From positions 80,342 to 144,341 of the forward strand of contig NZ_NESA01000009.1 in NCBI RefSeq assembly GCF_002778315.1: DNA of 64,000 bases. Reading direction: 5' to 3'. The translations under genes were made by a program, and so were the position numbers. The notes under the pieces are model-generated. The model was not told the DNA's origin. It worked only from the letters and a program-made list of their open reading frames with translations, and ran no database searches. Origin of the DNA: Limnohabitans sp. JirII-31. Its GTDB lineage: Bacteria; Pseudomonadota; Gammaproteobacteria; Burkholderiales; Burkholderiaceae_C. This document shows, in pieces, positions 8,447 through 17,592 of the stretch (the first letter of the stretch is position 1; each line of letters starts with the position of its first letter).

Positions 8447-8535
8447 TTTCGGGTAAGCCCACGTCAGCGGGGCCGTGTTTCTGGTGTAACCTTTCGAGAG
8501 TCTGACAACAACACAACGCGCTTTAGGAGTTCCTC

Positions 8536-9666
8536 ATGCTGATAGGCGTGCCCGTCGAAACGACGGCCGGTGAAACCCGTGTGGCGATTACGCCCGAGAC
8601 GGCTAAAAAACTCATGGCGCAGGGGCATACGGTGCGCATTCAATCGGGCGCCGGCGTAGCGGCCAGCGTGACCGATGCGGCCTATGCGGCCGTGGGGGCC
8701 GAGCTGGTCGATGCCTCGACAGCGTGGGGCTGCGACTTGGTGCTCAAAGTGCGAGGGCCGTCAGAGGCGGAAACCTCGCTCATCAAGGCTGGCAGCACCG
8801 TGGTGGGCATGTTGGAGCCCTTCAATGCCCAAGGCTTGCAACGCTTGGCTTCTGCGGGTGCCACAGGCTTTGCCCTGGAAGCGGCGCCCCGCACCACCCG
8901 CGCACAGAGCATGGATGTGTTGTCGTCTCAGGCCAACATTGCCGGGTACAAGGCCGTGATGCTGGCCGCCGACAAGTACCAACGTTTTTTCCCCATGCTG
9001 ATGACCGCCGCAGGCACGGTGAAGGCGGCACGTGTGGTCATCTTGGGCGTGGGTGTGGCGGGCTTGCAGGCCATTGCCACGGCCAAACGTTTGGGCGCGG
9101 TGATTGAAGCCACCGATGTGCGTCCCAGTGTGAAAGAGCAGGTGGAGTCGCTCGGCGCCAAGTTCATCGACGTGCCGTTTGAAACTCAGGAAGAAAAAGA
9201 TGCCGCAGAAGGTGTGGGCGGCTATGCCCGCCCCATGCCTGCCAGCTGGCTGGAACGCCAAAAAGTGGAAGTGGCCAAACGCGTGGCGCAAGCCGATGTG
9301 GTGATCACCACCGCGTTGATCCCAGGTCGCGCCGCGCCCGTGTTGGTGACTGAAGACATGGTGAAAGCCATGAAGCCAGGCTCGGTGATCATCGACATTG
9401 CAGCGGGCAAAGGTGCCCAAGGCACCGATGGCAATTGCCCGTTGACCGAGGCCGGCAAGACCGTGATCAAGCACGGCGTGACTTTGGTGGGTGAAACGAA
9501 TTTGCCCGCTCTGGTGGCGGCAGATTCAAGCGCGCTGTACGCCCGCAATGTGCTGGACTTTTTAAAGCTGATCATCAACAAAGAAGGTGTGCTGCACATC
9601 GATTTGGAAGATGACATCGTGGCCGCTTGTTTGATGACCCGCGATGGCGCGGTGGTGAAGAAATGA
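8536..9666 (+). CDS. pntAa: NAD(P) transhydrogenase alpha subunit, soluble part
   Basis: Proton-translocating transhydrogenase moves hydride from NADH to NADP+, driven by the proton gradient, to supply NADPH. This 376-residue subunit is the NAD(H)-binding domain I. It shows the alanine dehydrogenase/PNT signature around RAQSMDVLSSQANIAGYKAV (122-141), the Rossmann site GVGVAG (171-176) and GYARPMPASWLERQ. The alpha subunit is split into a soluble and a membrane polypeptide, as in many alpha- and betaproteobacteria. AGGAG lies 8 bp before the ATG. It heads the pntAa-pntAb-pntB-fadD-mtnN series. Confidence 0.96.
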   Translation: MLIGVPVETTAGETRVAITPETAKKLMAQGHTVRIQSGAGVAASVTDAAYAAVGAELVDASTAWGCDLVLKVRGPSEAETSLIKAGSTVVGMLEPFNAQGLQRLASAGATGFALEAAPRTTRAQSMDVLSSQANIAGYKAVMLAADKYQRFFPMLMTAAGTVKAARVVILGVGVAGLQAIATAKRLGAVIEATDVRPSVKEQVESLGAKFIDVPFETQEEKDAAEGVGGYARPMPASWLERQKVEVAKRVAQADVVITTALIPGRAAPVLVTEDMVKAMKPGSVIIDIAAGKGAQGTDGNCPLTEAGKTVIKHGVTLVGETNLPALVAADSSALYARNVLDFLKLIINKEGVLHIDLEDDIVAACLMTRDGAVVKK

Positions 9667-9683
9667 ATTTGAGGAAATAAAAA

Positions 9684-10007
9684 ATGGACGCAGTCTCCCC
9701 CACCCTCATCAACCTCATCATCTTTGTGTTGGCCATCTATGTGGGCTACCACGTGGTGTGGACGGTCACCCCAGCGCTGCACACGCCGCTGATGGCGGTG
9801 ACCAATGCCATCTCGGCCATCGTCATCGTGGGCGCCATGTTGGCCGCCGCCATGACCCAAACCACGCTGGGCAAAACCATGGGCGTGCTGGCGGTGGCGC
9901 TGGCGGCTGTCAACGTGTTTGGTGGCTTCATGGTGACGCGACGCATGTTGGAAATGTTCAAGAAAAAAGACAAAAAGGCGCCTGCCGCTGAAGGAGCCGC
10001 CAAATGA
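9684..10007 (+). CDS. pntAb: NAD(P) transhydrogenase alpha subunit, membrane part
   Basis: This 107-residue protein supplies the first transmembrane helices of the proton channel (domain II). Hydrophobic segments lie at about 8-28 (LINLIIFVLAIYVGYHVVWT), 38-58 and 63-83, followed by a charged Lys/Ala tail (FKKKDKKAPAAEGAAK). It starts 17 bp after pntAa and overlaps pntB by 4 bp (ATGA). Length and content are typical of PntAb. Confidence 0.95.
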   Translation: MDAVSPTLINLIIFVLAIYVGYHVVWTVTPALHTPLMAVTNAISAIVIVGAMLAAAMTQTTLGKTMGVLAVALAAVNVFGGFMVTRRMLEMFKKKDKKAPAAEGAAK

Positions 10008-11518
10008 ACGAGGGTCTTTTGAACATGGGTTTTGTCAGCATGAATTTGGTCACCCTGATGTATCTGGTGGCCAGTGTGTGTTTCATCCAAGCACTCAAAG
10101 GTCTGAGCCATCCCACCACCTCGATCCGTGGCAACGTGTTTGGCATGACCGGCATGACGATTGCCGTGCTGACCACCGCCGCATTGATCGTCAAGCTGTC
10201 GGGCTCAGGTTTGGGCATGGCCTGGGTGTTGTTGGGTTTGGTGATGGGTGGCGGTGCTGGCACGGTGATGGCACAACGCGTCGAGATGACCAAGATGCCT
10301 GAGCTGGTGGCCTTCATGCACAGCATGATCGGTCTGGCGGCGGTGTTCATTGGCGTGGCTGCTGTGGCCGAGCCTTGGGCATTTGGCATCACGCCACCGC
10401 CGCAAGAGCTGGTCACGGGTGCGCAAACGTCGGCTGGTTTGGTGATCACAGAGATGGTGCAACGCTTTCCTATTCCAGCGGGTAACCGCTTGGAGCTGTT
10501 CTTGGGGGCGGCCATTGGTGCCATCACCTTCAGTGGATCGGTGATCGCGTTTGGCAAGTTGTCGGGCAAGTACAAGTTCCGGCTCTTCCAGGGCGCACCT
10601 GTGAGCTTTTCAGGGCAACATTTGCTGAACTTGGTGTTGGGCTTGACCACCGTGGGTTTGGGACTGTTGTTCGTGGCCACCGAGAGCTGGCCAGCTTTTT
10701 TTGCCATGCTGGCGCTGTCGTTTGTGATGGGCGTGCTCATCATCATCCCCATTGGTGGTGCGGACATGCCGGTGGTGGTGTCCATGCTCAACAGCTATTC
10801 GGGCTGGGCTGCGGCGGGGATTGGTTTTTCGCTCAACAACAGCATGTTGATCATTGCGGGTTCTTTGGTGGGCTCTTCAGGGGCCATCTTGAGCTACATC
10901 ATGTGCAAGGCCATGAACCGCTCGTTCTTCAGCGTGATCTTGGGCGGTTTCGGTGCTGAGGCCTCGACCGCTGTGGCGGGTGCGCAAGAGCAGCGCCCTG
11001 TCAAGAGCGGCAGCGCTGATGACGCGGCCTACATCTTGGCCAATGCCGAGACGGTGGTGATCGTGCCGGGCTATGGCTTGGCTGTGGCACGTGCCCAGCA
11101 TGCCGTGAATGAGTTGGCCGAGAAGCTGATGCACAAAGGCATCAGCGTGAAGTACGCGATCCACCCGGTGGCTGGTCGCATGCCCGGTCACATGAACGTG
11201 CTGTTGGCCGAGGCCGAGGTGCCTTACGACCAAGTGTTTGAAATGGAAGACATCAACGGTGAGTTCGGCCAAGTGGATGTGGCCATCGTGTTGGGTGCCA
11301 ACGACGTGGTCAACCCTGCTGCGCTGCAAAAGGGCAGCCCCATTTATGGCATGCCAATTTTGGAAGCGTTCAAAGCCAAAACGGTGATCGTGAACAAGCG
11401 TTCGATGGCATCGGGTTACGCAGGTTTGGACAACGAGTTGTTCTACATGGACAAGACCATGATGGTGTTTGGAGATGCCAAAAAGGTCGTCGAAGACATG
11501 GTCAAGGCGGTCGAGTGA
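10004..11518 (+). CDS. pntB: NAD(P) transhydrogenase beta subunit
   Basis: PntB (504 residues) carries the remaining membrane helices (about residues 1-290) and the NADP(H)-binding domain III. The latter shows GYGLAVARAQHAVNELAEKL and, near the C-terminus, GANDVVNPAALQ and VIVNKRSMASGYAG, all characteristic. The start ATG overlaps the pntAb stop and follows AAGGAG by 9 bp; an internal ATG at 10025 is less likely. It works with the two preceding subunits in the inner membrane. The stop lies in front of the fadD start. Confidence 0.96.
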   Translation: MNEGLLNMGFVSMNLVTLMYLVASVCFIQALKGLSHPTTSIRGNVFGMTGMTIAVLTTAALIVKLSGSGLGMAWVLLGLVMGGGAGTVMAQRVEMTKMPELVAFMHSMIGLAAVFIGVAAVAEPWAFGITPPPQELVTGAQTSAGLVITEMVQRFPIPAGNRLELFLGAAIGAITFSGSVIAFGKLSGKYKFRLFQGAPVSFSGQHLLNLVLGLTTVGLGLLFVATESWPAFFAMLALSFVMGVLIIIPIGGADMPVVVSMLNSYSGWAAAGIGFSLNNSMLIIAGSLVGSSGAILSYIMCKAMNRSFFSVILGGFGAEASTAVAGAQEQRPVKSGSADDAAYILANAETVVIVPGYGLAVARAQHAVNELAEKLMHKGISVKYAIHPVAGRMPGHMNVLLAEAEVPYDQVFEMEDINGEFGQVDVAIVLGANDVVNPAALQKGSPIYGMPILEAFKAKTVIVNKRSMASGYAGLDNELFYMDKTMMVFGDAKKVVEDMVKAVE

Positions 11519-11520
11519 GC

Positions 11521-13197
11521 ATGCGTTCAAGGCCATGGTTGCACGCCTACCCAGAAGGTGTGCCCGCAGATGTTGACACCAGCGCCTACGGCACGCTGGT
11601 GGAGTTGATGCAAGACAGTTTTGCGCGTTTTGGTGGCCGCACTGCGTTTAACTTCATGGGCCGTGATTTGACATACGCCGAGTTGGATCGACTCAGCCAA
11701 GTGTTTGCGGCCTATCTGCAAAGCTTGGGTTTGCAGACGGGCGATCGTGTGGCCATCATGTTGCCCAATGTGTTGCAGTACCCCTTGGCGGTGGCGGCTG
11801 TGTTGCGTGCGGGTTATGTGGTGGTCAACATCAACCCCCTGTACACGCCGCGTGAACTAGAAGCGCAGCTCAAAGATGCGGATGCCAAAGTCATTGTGAT
11901 TTTGGAAAACTTTGCAGCCACACTGGAGCGCGCGTTGGCCAAAACGCCGGTCCAGCATGTGGTGCTGTGTGCCATGGGCGACCGCCTGGGTTGGTTCAAA
12001 GGTTTTGTGGTCAACCATGTGGTGCGTCGCGTCAAGAAAATGGTGCCTGCTTTCAACTTGCCGCATGCGGTGCGTTTCAATGACGCCTTGCGCAAGGGCG
12101 AGACGTGCACCCTGACTTTGCCGTCGGTCGACAGCGAAGATTTGGCAGTTTTGCAGTACACCGGTGGTACCACCGGTGTGTCTAAAGGGGCGGAGCTGTT
12201 GCATCGCAACTTGGTTGCCAACGTGTTGCAGTCAGAGGCCTGGAACTCCCCCGCTTTGAAGCGAATTCCTGCTCACGAACAAACCACGTTTGTGTGTGCT
12301 TTACCGCTGTATCACATCTTTGCGTTCACCCTCAACATGATGCTCACCATGCGCATAGGTGGGCGGTCCATCTTGATTCCCAACCCGCGCGATTTGCCGG
12401 CGGTGCTCAAAGAGTTGGCCAAAGAGCGCTTTCACATTTTTCCGGCCGTCAACACCTTGTTCAATGCCCTGGCCCATCATGCCGATTTCGGCAAGGTGGA
12501 TTGGTCGCACTTGGTGGTGTCGCTGGGCGGTGGCACGGCCGTGCAAGCTGCGGTGGCCAAGCTGTGGCTTGAAAAAACGGGATGTCCGATTTGCGAAGGC
12601 TATGGCTTGTCTGAGACCAGCCCATCGGCCAGTTGCAACCCTGTGACCAGCCAGGCCTACACCGGCTCTATTGGGGTGCCCATTCCCAATACGGAGATGA
12701 AGATCATCGATGACGATGGGCACGAGGTGCCCTTGGGCCAGCCGGGTGAAATTGCCATTCGTGGGCCACAGGTGATGGCCGGTTACTGGCAGCGTCCGGA
12801 TGAGACTGCACGGGTCATGACCCCTGATGGTTTTTTCAAATCAGGCGATATCGGCGTGATGGACGAGCAAGGATTTTTCCGCATCGTTGATCGCAAGAAG
12901 GACATGATTCTGGTCAGTGGCTTCAACGTCTATCCCAATGAGGTGGAAGACGTGGTGGCCAGCTTGCCCGGCGTGTTGGAGTGTGCGGTCATCGGTGTGC
13001 CCGATGAACGCACGGGTGAGGCGGTGAAGTTGGTGGTGGTCAGAAGCGATCCTGATTTGACCGAGGCCGCGGTGCGTGACCACTGCAAACACAACCTTAC
13101 CAACTACAAGCATCCTCGCTTGGTCGAGTTCCGTTCCGACCTGCCCAAAACGCCCGTGGGCAAAGTGCTGCGCCGCGAGCTGCGCGACCACCCATGA
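11521..13197 (+). CDS. fadD: long-chain fatty acid-CoA ligase
   Basis: This enzyme activates fatty acids to acyl-CoA through an acyl-adenylate, feeding beta-oxidation and phospholipid synthesis at the inner membrane. The AMP-binding P-loop YTGGTTGVSKGAE (about residue 214), the adenylate motif GYGLSETSP, the hinge FKSGDIG...IVDRKKDMI and the late catalytic lysine in KTPVGKVLRREL are intact. Length matches FadD. The start is either this ATG (558 residues) or GTG at 11515, which overlaps the pntB stop. Its overlap with mtnN (ATGA) suggests one transcript from pntAa to mtnN. Chain-length preference is unknown. Confidence 0.92.
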   Translation: MRSRPWLHAYPEGVPADVDTSAYGTLVELMQDSFARFGGRTAFNFMGRDLTYAELDRLSQVFAAYLQSLGLQTGDRVAIMLPNVLQYPLAVAAVLRAGYVVVNINPLYTPRELEAQLKDADAKVIVILENFAATLERALAKTPVQHVVLCAMGDRLGWFKGFVVNHVVRRVKKMVPAFNLPHAVRFNDALRKGETCTLTLPSVDSEDLAVLQYTGGTTGVSKGAELLHRNLVANVLQSEAWNSPALKRIPAHEQTTFVCALPLYHIFAFTLNMMLTMRIGGRSILIPNPRDLPAVLKELAKERFHIFPAVNTLFNALAHHADFGKVDWSHLVVSLGGGTAVQAAVAKLWLEKTGCPICEGYGLSETSPSASCNPVTSQAYTGSIGVPIPNTEMKIIDDDGHEVPLGQPGEIAIRGPQVMAGYWQRPDETARVMTPDGFFKSGDIGVMDEQGFFRIVDRKKDMILVSGFNVYPNEVEDVVASLPGVLECAVIGVPDERTGEAVKLVVVRSDPDLTEAAVRDHCKHNLTNYKHPRLVEFRSDLPKTPVGKVLRRELRDHP

Positions 13198-13964
13198 GCC
13201 GTGTGGCTCTGGTCAGCGCCATGCACGAAGAGCTGGCGGGCGTGCTGGCACGCATGCCCGACGAGCAAAAAATCGTGGTGGCTGGGCGCGAGTTCTGGGT
13301 TGGCCACTGGCATGGCCACGACGTGGTGGCGGTGCTCTCGCGCATTGGCAAGGTGGCCGCAGCGACCACGACGACGGTGTTGATTGAGCGCTTTGGCGTG
13401 ACGCAAATCGTCTTTACCGGGGTTGCTGGCGGCTTGGCGCCTCAGGTGCGTGTGGGGGACGTGGTGGTTGCTGATGGCTTTGTTCAACACGACATGGATG
13501 CCTCGCCTTTGTTCCCCCGTCATGAAGTGCCATTGACAGGCATGACCCGTTTTGCGGCTGACCCAAACTTGCGTGATGCCTTGCGCATGGCGGCGCCTTT
13601 GGCTTTGCAGGATGTGATGCAAACCCTTCCGCGCGCTGATTGGCTCGATCTCGACTTTGAGCAGGCGCGTGTCCACCAGGGGTTGGTGGTCAGTGGCGAT
13701 CGGTTTGTGTCACGCAGTGCAGAGAGCGCGGAGTTGCAGCAGCGTTTGCCAGAGGCACTGGCGGTCGAGATGGAGTGTGCGGCCATGGCCCAGGTGTGTC
13801 ATGACTACGGCGTGCCCATGGCGGCGGTGCGCACCATCTCAGACCGTGCCGACGATGCTGCGCATGTGGACTTTCCCAACTTCATTCGCAACATCGCCAG
13901 CCGTTACAGCGTGGCGGTGTTGGACCGCTTGCTACGCCGCTGGCCTGTGCGGGCTGTTACTTGA
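13194..13964 (+). CDS. mtnN: 5'-methylthioadenosine/S-adenosylhomocysteine nucleosidase
   Basis: MtnN cleaves adenine from MTA and SAH, relieving product inhibition of methyltransferases and polyamine synthesis. The phosphorylase/nucleosidase fold is evident: acid near the start in SAMHEE (E12/E13), FTGVAGGL, the substrate-binding VEMECAAMAQV and the catalytic aspartate in RTISDRAD. At 256 residues it is about 25 longer than E. coli MtnN, with an expanded middle (about 115-165, APLALQDVMQTLPRADWLDL). It overlaps fadD by 4 bp and the convergent corA tail by 8 bp. Confidence 0.9.
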   Translation: MSRVALVSAMHEELAGVLARMPDEQKIVVAGREFWVGHWHGHDVVAVLSRIGKVAAATTTTVLIERFGVTQIVFTGVAGGLAPQVRVGDVVVADGFVQHDMDASPLFPRHEVPLTGMTRFAADPNLRDALRMAAPLALQDVMQTLPRADWLDLDFEQARVHQGLVVSGDRFVSRSAESAELQQRLPEALAVEMECAAMAQVCHDYGVPMAAVRTISDRADDAAHVDFPNFIRNIASRYSVAVLDRLLRRWPVRAVT

Positions 13965-14943
13965 GCCAACCGCGCTTGCGGAAGTACCACATGGGCACCA
14001 AGGCGCTGGCCACCATCAAGGCCAGGGCAAACGGATAGCCCCAGGTTTTGTTGAGCTCGGGCATGTACTGGAAGTTCATGCCGTAAATGCTCGCAATCAA
14101 GGTGGGCGGCAGCAGCGCCACACTGGCCACCGAGAAGATCTTGATGATCTTGTTCTGGTTGATGTTGATGAAACCCACCGTGGCGTCCATCAAGAAGTTG
14201 ATCTTGTCGAACAAGAACGCGGTGTGGTTGTCCAGCGACTCGATGTCGCGCAAAATTTGCCGCGCCTCTTCAAATTGCTCGGCATTGAGCATGCGCGAAC
14301 GCATCATGAAGCTCACCGCACGGCGGGTGTCCATCACGTTGCGACGGATACGACCATTCAAGTCTTCCTGGCGCGCAATCGCTCCCAGCACTTCGCCGGC
14401 CAACACGTCGGTCACGTCTTCTGCCAGCACCAGCTTGCCTGCTTTTTCGAGCTGGTCGTAAATGCCCTCTAGCGTATCGGCGGAGTACTCGGCATCGGCG
14501 TCAAACAATTTGAGCAACACCTCTTTGGCGTCTTCGATCAAACCGGGGGCGCGCCGTGCGCGCATGCGCAGCAGGCGAAACACGGGAACGTCTTCGTCGT
14601 GAATGGAAAACAGCACGCCACGGCTTTTCAAGGCGTTGTTGTTTTGGTTCAGGATGAACGCCACGCGCACCGTGCGTGGCTCGTCTTCGTCGGCGATCAG
14701 AAAGTCGCTGCGGATATGCAGCTCGCCGTTGTCTTCTTCGTAAAAACGGGCTGACTCTTCAATGTCCTCGTCCATCGCGTCTTCTGGAATGGACAGACCG
14801 TAGTACTGCTTGATCCAGCGCTTTTCTTCCAGCGTGGGTGCTTCAAGGTCCACCCAGATCGGTTGGAATTTAGAGAGTTCTTCCAGCGACTCGATCTCTT
14901 CCTGGAAGAGACGGCCGTTGGCCAGCGTGAAAATATTGAGCAT
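13957..14943 (-). CDS. corA: magnesium/cobalt transporter CorA
   Basis: CorA is a pentameric inner-membrane channel for Mg2+ (also Co2+ and Ni2+). The 328-residue protein has the large acidic cytoplasmic domain (about 1-255), two C-terminal membrane helices, and the signature YGMNFQYMPEL between them. The ATG has no recognisable Shine-Dalgarno. The roughly 280-bp upstream region holds long inverted repeats (see 14992-15114). The 3' end overlaps mtnN on the other strand. Confidence 0.95.
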   Translation of the reverse strand: MLNIFTLANGRLFQEEIESLEELSKFQPIWVDLEAPTLEEKRWIKQYYGLSIPEDAMDEDIEESARFYEEDNGELHIRSDFLIADEDEPRTVRVAFILNQNNNALKSRGVLFSIHDEDVPVFRLLRMRARRAPGLIEDAKEVLLKLFDADAEYSADTLEGIYDQLEKAGKLVLAEDVTDVLAGEVLGAIARQEDLNGRIRRNVMDTRRAVSFMMRSRMLNAEQFEEARQILRDIESLDNHTAFLFDKINFLMDATVGFININQNKIIKIFSVASVALLPPTLIASIYGMNFQYMPELNKTWGYPFALALMVASALVPMWYFRKRGWLK

Positions 14944-14991
14944 GGCAGGCGTGGTGTGTGTGCACCGGAGTTCGAAGGTGTGAAATACAGC

Positions 14992-15114
14992 AGCTTTCGA
15001 ATCTGGGCGGCACCAAAGGCCTTCAAAGACTCGAAAGCTACCAACTAGGGTAGGTTTCCAAGGAGATTGCTCCGCTGTTGAAGAGCTTCAATTATGGCAT
15101 TGCTCACCAATGCC
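14992..15114. promoter_or_regulatory. corA-hpf intergenic region with inverted repeats
   Basis: The 278-bp gap between the divergent corA and hpf genes contains a perfect 9-bp inverted repeat, AGCTTTCGA (14992-15000) / TCGAAAGCT (15031-15039). It also has a hairpin GGCATTG / CAATGCC with a 5-nt loop (15096-15114). The first repeat lies 49-96 nt upstream of the corA start, inside a possible leader. No protein or known RNA family is recognisable. Confidence 0.4.
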
Positions 15115-15221
15115 TAGGGTATTTACGGGGCATCTTTTCTTGCTTGGTTTGATCTAACCCCATTGCCTTTTTGTAGATGCAAGGGCATAGTGAAACTGCC
15201 AATTCACCAAAGGAGGCTCTT

Positions 15222-15551
15222 ATGAATTTGACGATCAGCGGTCACCACCTTGAAATCACCCCTGCCTTGCGCAGTTACGTGACCGGCAAGCTCGATCGAA
15301 TCACGCGACATTTCGACCAAGTCGTCGATGTGAAGGTGCTGTTGAGCATTGAGAACCAGAAAGAGAAAGAAGGCCGCCAGAAAGCCGAATGCAATATCCA
15401 CGTCAAAGGCAACGACATGTTTGCCGAAAGCGCACACGAAGACCTCTATGCGGCCGTGGACGAATTGGTCGACAAGCTAGACCGGCAAGTCGTGCGCCAC
15501 AAAGACCGCTTGCAGAGCCACCACCATGAGAGTCCTAAGCGCTTGATGTAA
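15222..15551 (+). CDS. hpf: ribosome hibernation promoting factor, short form
   Basis: HPF binds the 30S decoding region in stationary phase and promotes inactive 70S/100S ribosomes. The 109-residue protein begins [20 protein letters not shown] and has the conserved [17 protein letters not shown] and [18 protein letters not shown] perfect AGGAGG is 6 bp before the ATG at 15222; the longer frame from 15177 is rejected on that basis. It is followed by a strong terminator. It is often linked to rpoN and ptsN; here ptsN follows, while rpoN lies about 34 kb away. Confidence 0.95.
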   Translation: MNLTISGHHLEITPALRSYVTGKLDRITRHFDQVVDVKVLLSIENQKEKEGRQKAECNIHVKGNDMFAESAHEDLYAAVDELVDKLDRQVVRHKDRLQSHHHESPKRLM

Positions 15552-15573
15552 ACGTTCTTAGGCTTAAAGCATT

Positions 15574-15602
15574 AAAAACCGCCACTTCATTGGCGGTTTT
15601 TT
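15574..15602 (+). terminator. intrinsic terminator after hpf
   Basis: AAAAACCGCCA / TGGCGGTTTTT with a 6-nt loop ends in a T-run. It lies 22 bp after the hpf stop and 48 bp before ptsN, so hpf is probably monocistronic. Confidence 0.9.
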
Positions 15603-15649
15603 CATTTCCACCCAGGGTTTTCAGCAGGTGCATAATCTGCCGCTGAATC

Positions 15650-16114
15650 ATGAATCGACTCGCCACCATCTTGCCTCCTGCACAAGTGCTTGTGAACATG
15701 GAGGTCACCAGCAAAAAGCGCGCTTTTGAAGAGGCCGGGCTTTTGTTTGAGGGTTTGCATGGCCTGAACCGCGCGTTGGTGGCGGACAGTCTGTTTGCCC
15801 GCGAGCGTTTGGGGTCGACCGGATTGGGCCACGGGGTGGCCATTCCGCATGGCCGTATCAAAGGCCTCAAATCTCCCATGGCGGCTGTGTTTCAGCTGGC
15901 TCAACCCATCGGTTTTGATGCCCCCGATGAGCAGCCCGTGAGCTTGCTCATTTTTTTGTTGGTGCCCGAGGCGTCTACCCAAAAGCACCTGGAAATTTTG
16001 TCTGAGATCGCCGAGCTGCTGAGTGACACAGCCTTGCGCGAAACCATCAAATCCTGCAATGACGCGGTCGAATTGCACCGCATCATCTCTACCTGGAACG
16101 CGGTGTCGTTTTGA
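15650..16114 (+). CDS. ptsN: PTS IIA-like nitrogen regulatory protein
   Basis: EIIA-Ntr is the last phospho-acceptor of the nitrogen-related PTS and regulates potassium, nitrogen and cell-envelope functions rather than transporting sugar. The 154-residue protein has the active-site histidine H67 in GVAIPHGRI and the usual fold ([21 protein letters not shown]). CATAAT (15631-15636) 13 nt upstream is a likely -10 giving a very short leader. The stop overlaps the TTG start of hprK, so the two are coupled. Confidence 0.95.
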   Translation: MNRLATILPPAQVLVNMEVTSKKRAFEEAGLLFEGLHGLNRALVADSLFARERLGSTGLGHGVAIPHGRIKGLKSPMAAVFQLAQPIGFDAPDEQPVSLLIFLLVPEASTQKHLEILSEIAELLSDTALRETIKSCNDAVELHRIISTWNAVSF

Positions 16115-17055
16115 AACCAACCGTCATCAGTGCTGACGTTTTATTTGAAGAGTTTCGCGGCAAGTTGCGCTGGGAGTGGGTCGCTGGCCTGAGTGCTTCC
16201 GAGCGTCGGTTCGATGAAGTGGCGGTGCGTGCTGCCCGATCAGGCGCAGATCTGGTGGGGTATCTCAACTACATCCATCCCTACCGCGTGCAAATTCTGG
16301 GCGAGCGTGAAATCGCCTACATCACCAAAGGCTTGTCGGCTGATTGCGTGCGCCGAGTGTCACGCATCGTCACACTCGAACCGCCTTTTCTGGTGTTGGC
16401 CGATGGTCAGGCCGCCCCCGATGAGTTGGTGGCCATGTGCGAGCGGGCACAAATCCCCATGTTTTCTACCGGGGAGTCGGCGGCCTTTGTGATTGACGTG
16501 CTACGGGCCTATTTGTCCAAGCACTTCGCCGATCGCACGTCCATGCATGGCGTCTTCATGGACATCTTGGGCTTGGGCGTGATGATCACCGGAGAGTCTG
16601 GCCTGGGCAAAAGCGAGCTCGGCTTAGAGCTGATTTCACGCGGCAATGGTCTGGTGGCCGATGACGCCGTGGATTTGTTTCGCATCAACCAAGCCACCAT
16701 TGAAGGTCGTTGCCCCGAGTTGTTACAAAACTTGTTGGAAGTGCGTGGCATTGGCTTGCTCGACATCCGTGCCATTTTTGGTGAGACGGCGGTGCGTCGC
16801 AAAATGCGCCTCAAGCTCATCGTGCACTTGGTGCGCAAGGAAACCTTGGAGCGTGACTACGAGCGCTTACCTCACGAGCCCCTCACGCAGGATGTGCTCG
16901 GAGTGCCTGTGCGCAAAGTGGTGATTCAAGTGGTCGCTGGCCGCAACATCGCGGTGTTGGTCGAGGCAGCCGTGCGCAATTCGATTTTGCAATTGCGTGG
17001 CGTGGACACTTACCAGGAGTTCATTGCCCGCCACCGTCGTGCCATGGAGTCTTGA
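16111..17055 (+). CDS. hprK: HPr kinase/phosphorylase
   Basis: HprK phosphorylates and dephosphorylates HPr on serine. In betaproteobacteria it belongs to a regulatory PTS lacking sugar permeases. The 314-residue protein has an N-terminal domain (1 to about 130), then H146, the P-loop GESGLGKS (161-168) and the HprK signature in [16 protein letters not shown]. Translation starts at TTG (16111), overlapping the ptsN stop. The start residues [15 protein letters not shown] look like those of other Comamonadaceae HprK proteins, supporting this unusual start codon. Confidence 0.95.
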   Translation: MKPTVISADVLFEEFRGKLRWEWVAGLSASERRFDEVAVRAARSGADLVGYLNYIHPYRVQILGEREIAYITKGLSADCVRRVSRIVTLEPPFLVLADGQAAPDELVAMCERAQIPMFSTGESAAFVIDVLRAYLSKHFADRTSMHGVFMDILGLGVMITGESGLGKSELGLELISRGNGLVADDAVDLFRINQATIEGRCPELLQNLLEVRGIGLLDIRAIFGETAVRRKMRLKLIVHLVRKETLERDYERLPHEPLTQDVLGVPVRKVVIQVVAGRNIAVLVEAAVRNSILQLRGVDTYQEFIARHRRAMES

Positions 17056-17059
17056 GCGA

Positions 17060-17509
17060 TCAGCCCTTGATCGAATTTTTGTCAGCTGGGCGATGTGGAC
17101 AGGCTTTTTTGCGGCAATGCGCGTACAAACTTAACGCGTGATCGGCAATCTCAAAACCTTGCTTCTTGGCCACTTTGACTTGCAAGGCCTCGATCTCGGG
17201 ATCGTGAAACTCTTCCACCCGCCCACAGTCGAGGCACACCAAATGGTCATGGTGCTCGCCTTCGTTGAGCTCGTACACCGCACGCTCACTCTCAAAATGG
17301 CTGCGCTTGAGGATGCCGGCTTGTTCAAACTGCTGCAACACCCGGTAGACGGTGGCTAAACCAATGTCGATGTTTTGCGCCAGCATGTGGCGGTACACAT
17401 CTTCGGCGGTCATGTGGCGTTGTGTGCCGCGTTGAAACAGTTCCAGAACTTTCAGTCGCGGTAGAGTGGCCTTGAGGCCAATGCTTTTGAGGTCGTCAGC
17501 GTGTGCCAT
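17060..17509 (-). CDS. fur: ferric uptake regulator Fur
   Basis: Fur is the Fe2+-sensing repressor of iron acquisition. It has an N-terminal winged helix (about 1-85, with NIDIGLATVYRVLQQFE) and a C-terminal dimerisation and metal domain with HHDHLVCLDCGRVEEFHD and HCRKKACPH. I selected the ATG at 17509 (149 residues). The longer frame begins with TTG and adds eight unrelated residues. It is divergent from bamE, an order conserved widely in proteobacteria, and meets hprK tail-to-tail. Confidence 0.96.
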   Translation of the reverse strand: MAHADDLKSIGLKATLPRLKVLELFQRGTQRHMTAEDVYRHMLAQNIDIGLATVYRVLQQFEQAGILKRSHFESERAVYELNEGEHHDHLVCLDCGRVEEFHDPEIEALQVKVAKKQGFEIADHALSLYAHCRKKACPHRPADKNSIKG

Positions 17510-17592
17510 GATGGGTTTCCAAGTCGTGTTCAATAGCTGCCCGCTACAATGAACTGATCATATCCTTACTGCCCATTTCGGCCTTTCACACC

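Noticed and set aside
14697..15044. Alternative longer frame overlapping the corA start, as a leader ORF
   Set aside because: It begins with a TTG lacking a ribosome binding site and reads far into corA out of frame; corA itself has clear family motifs.
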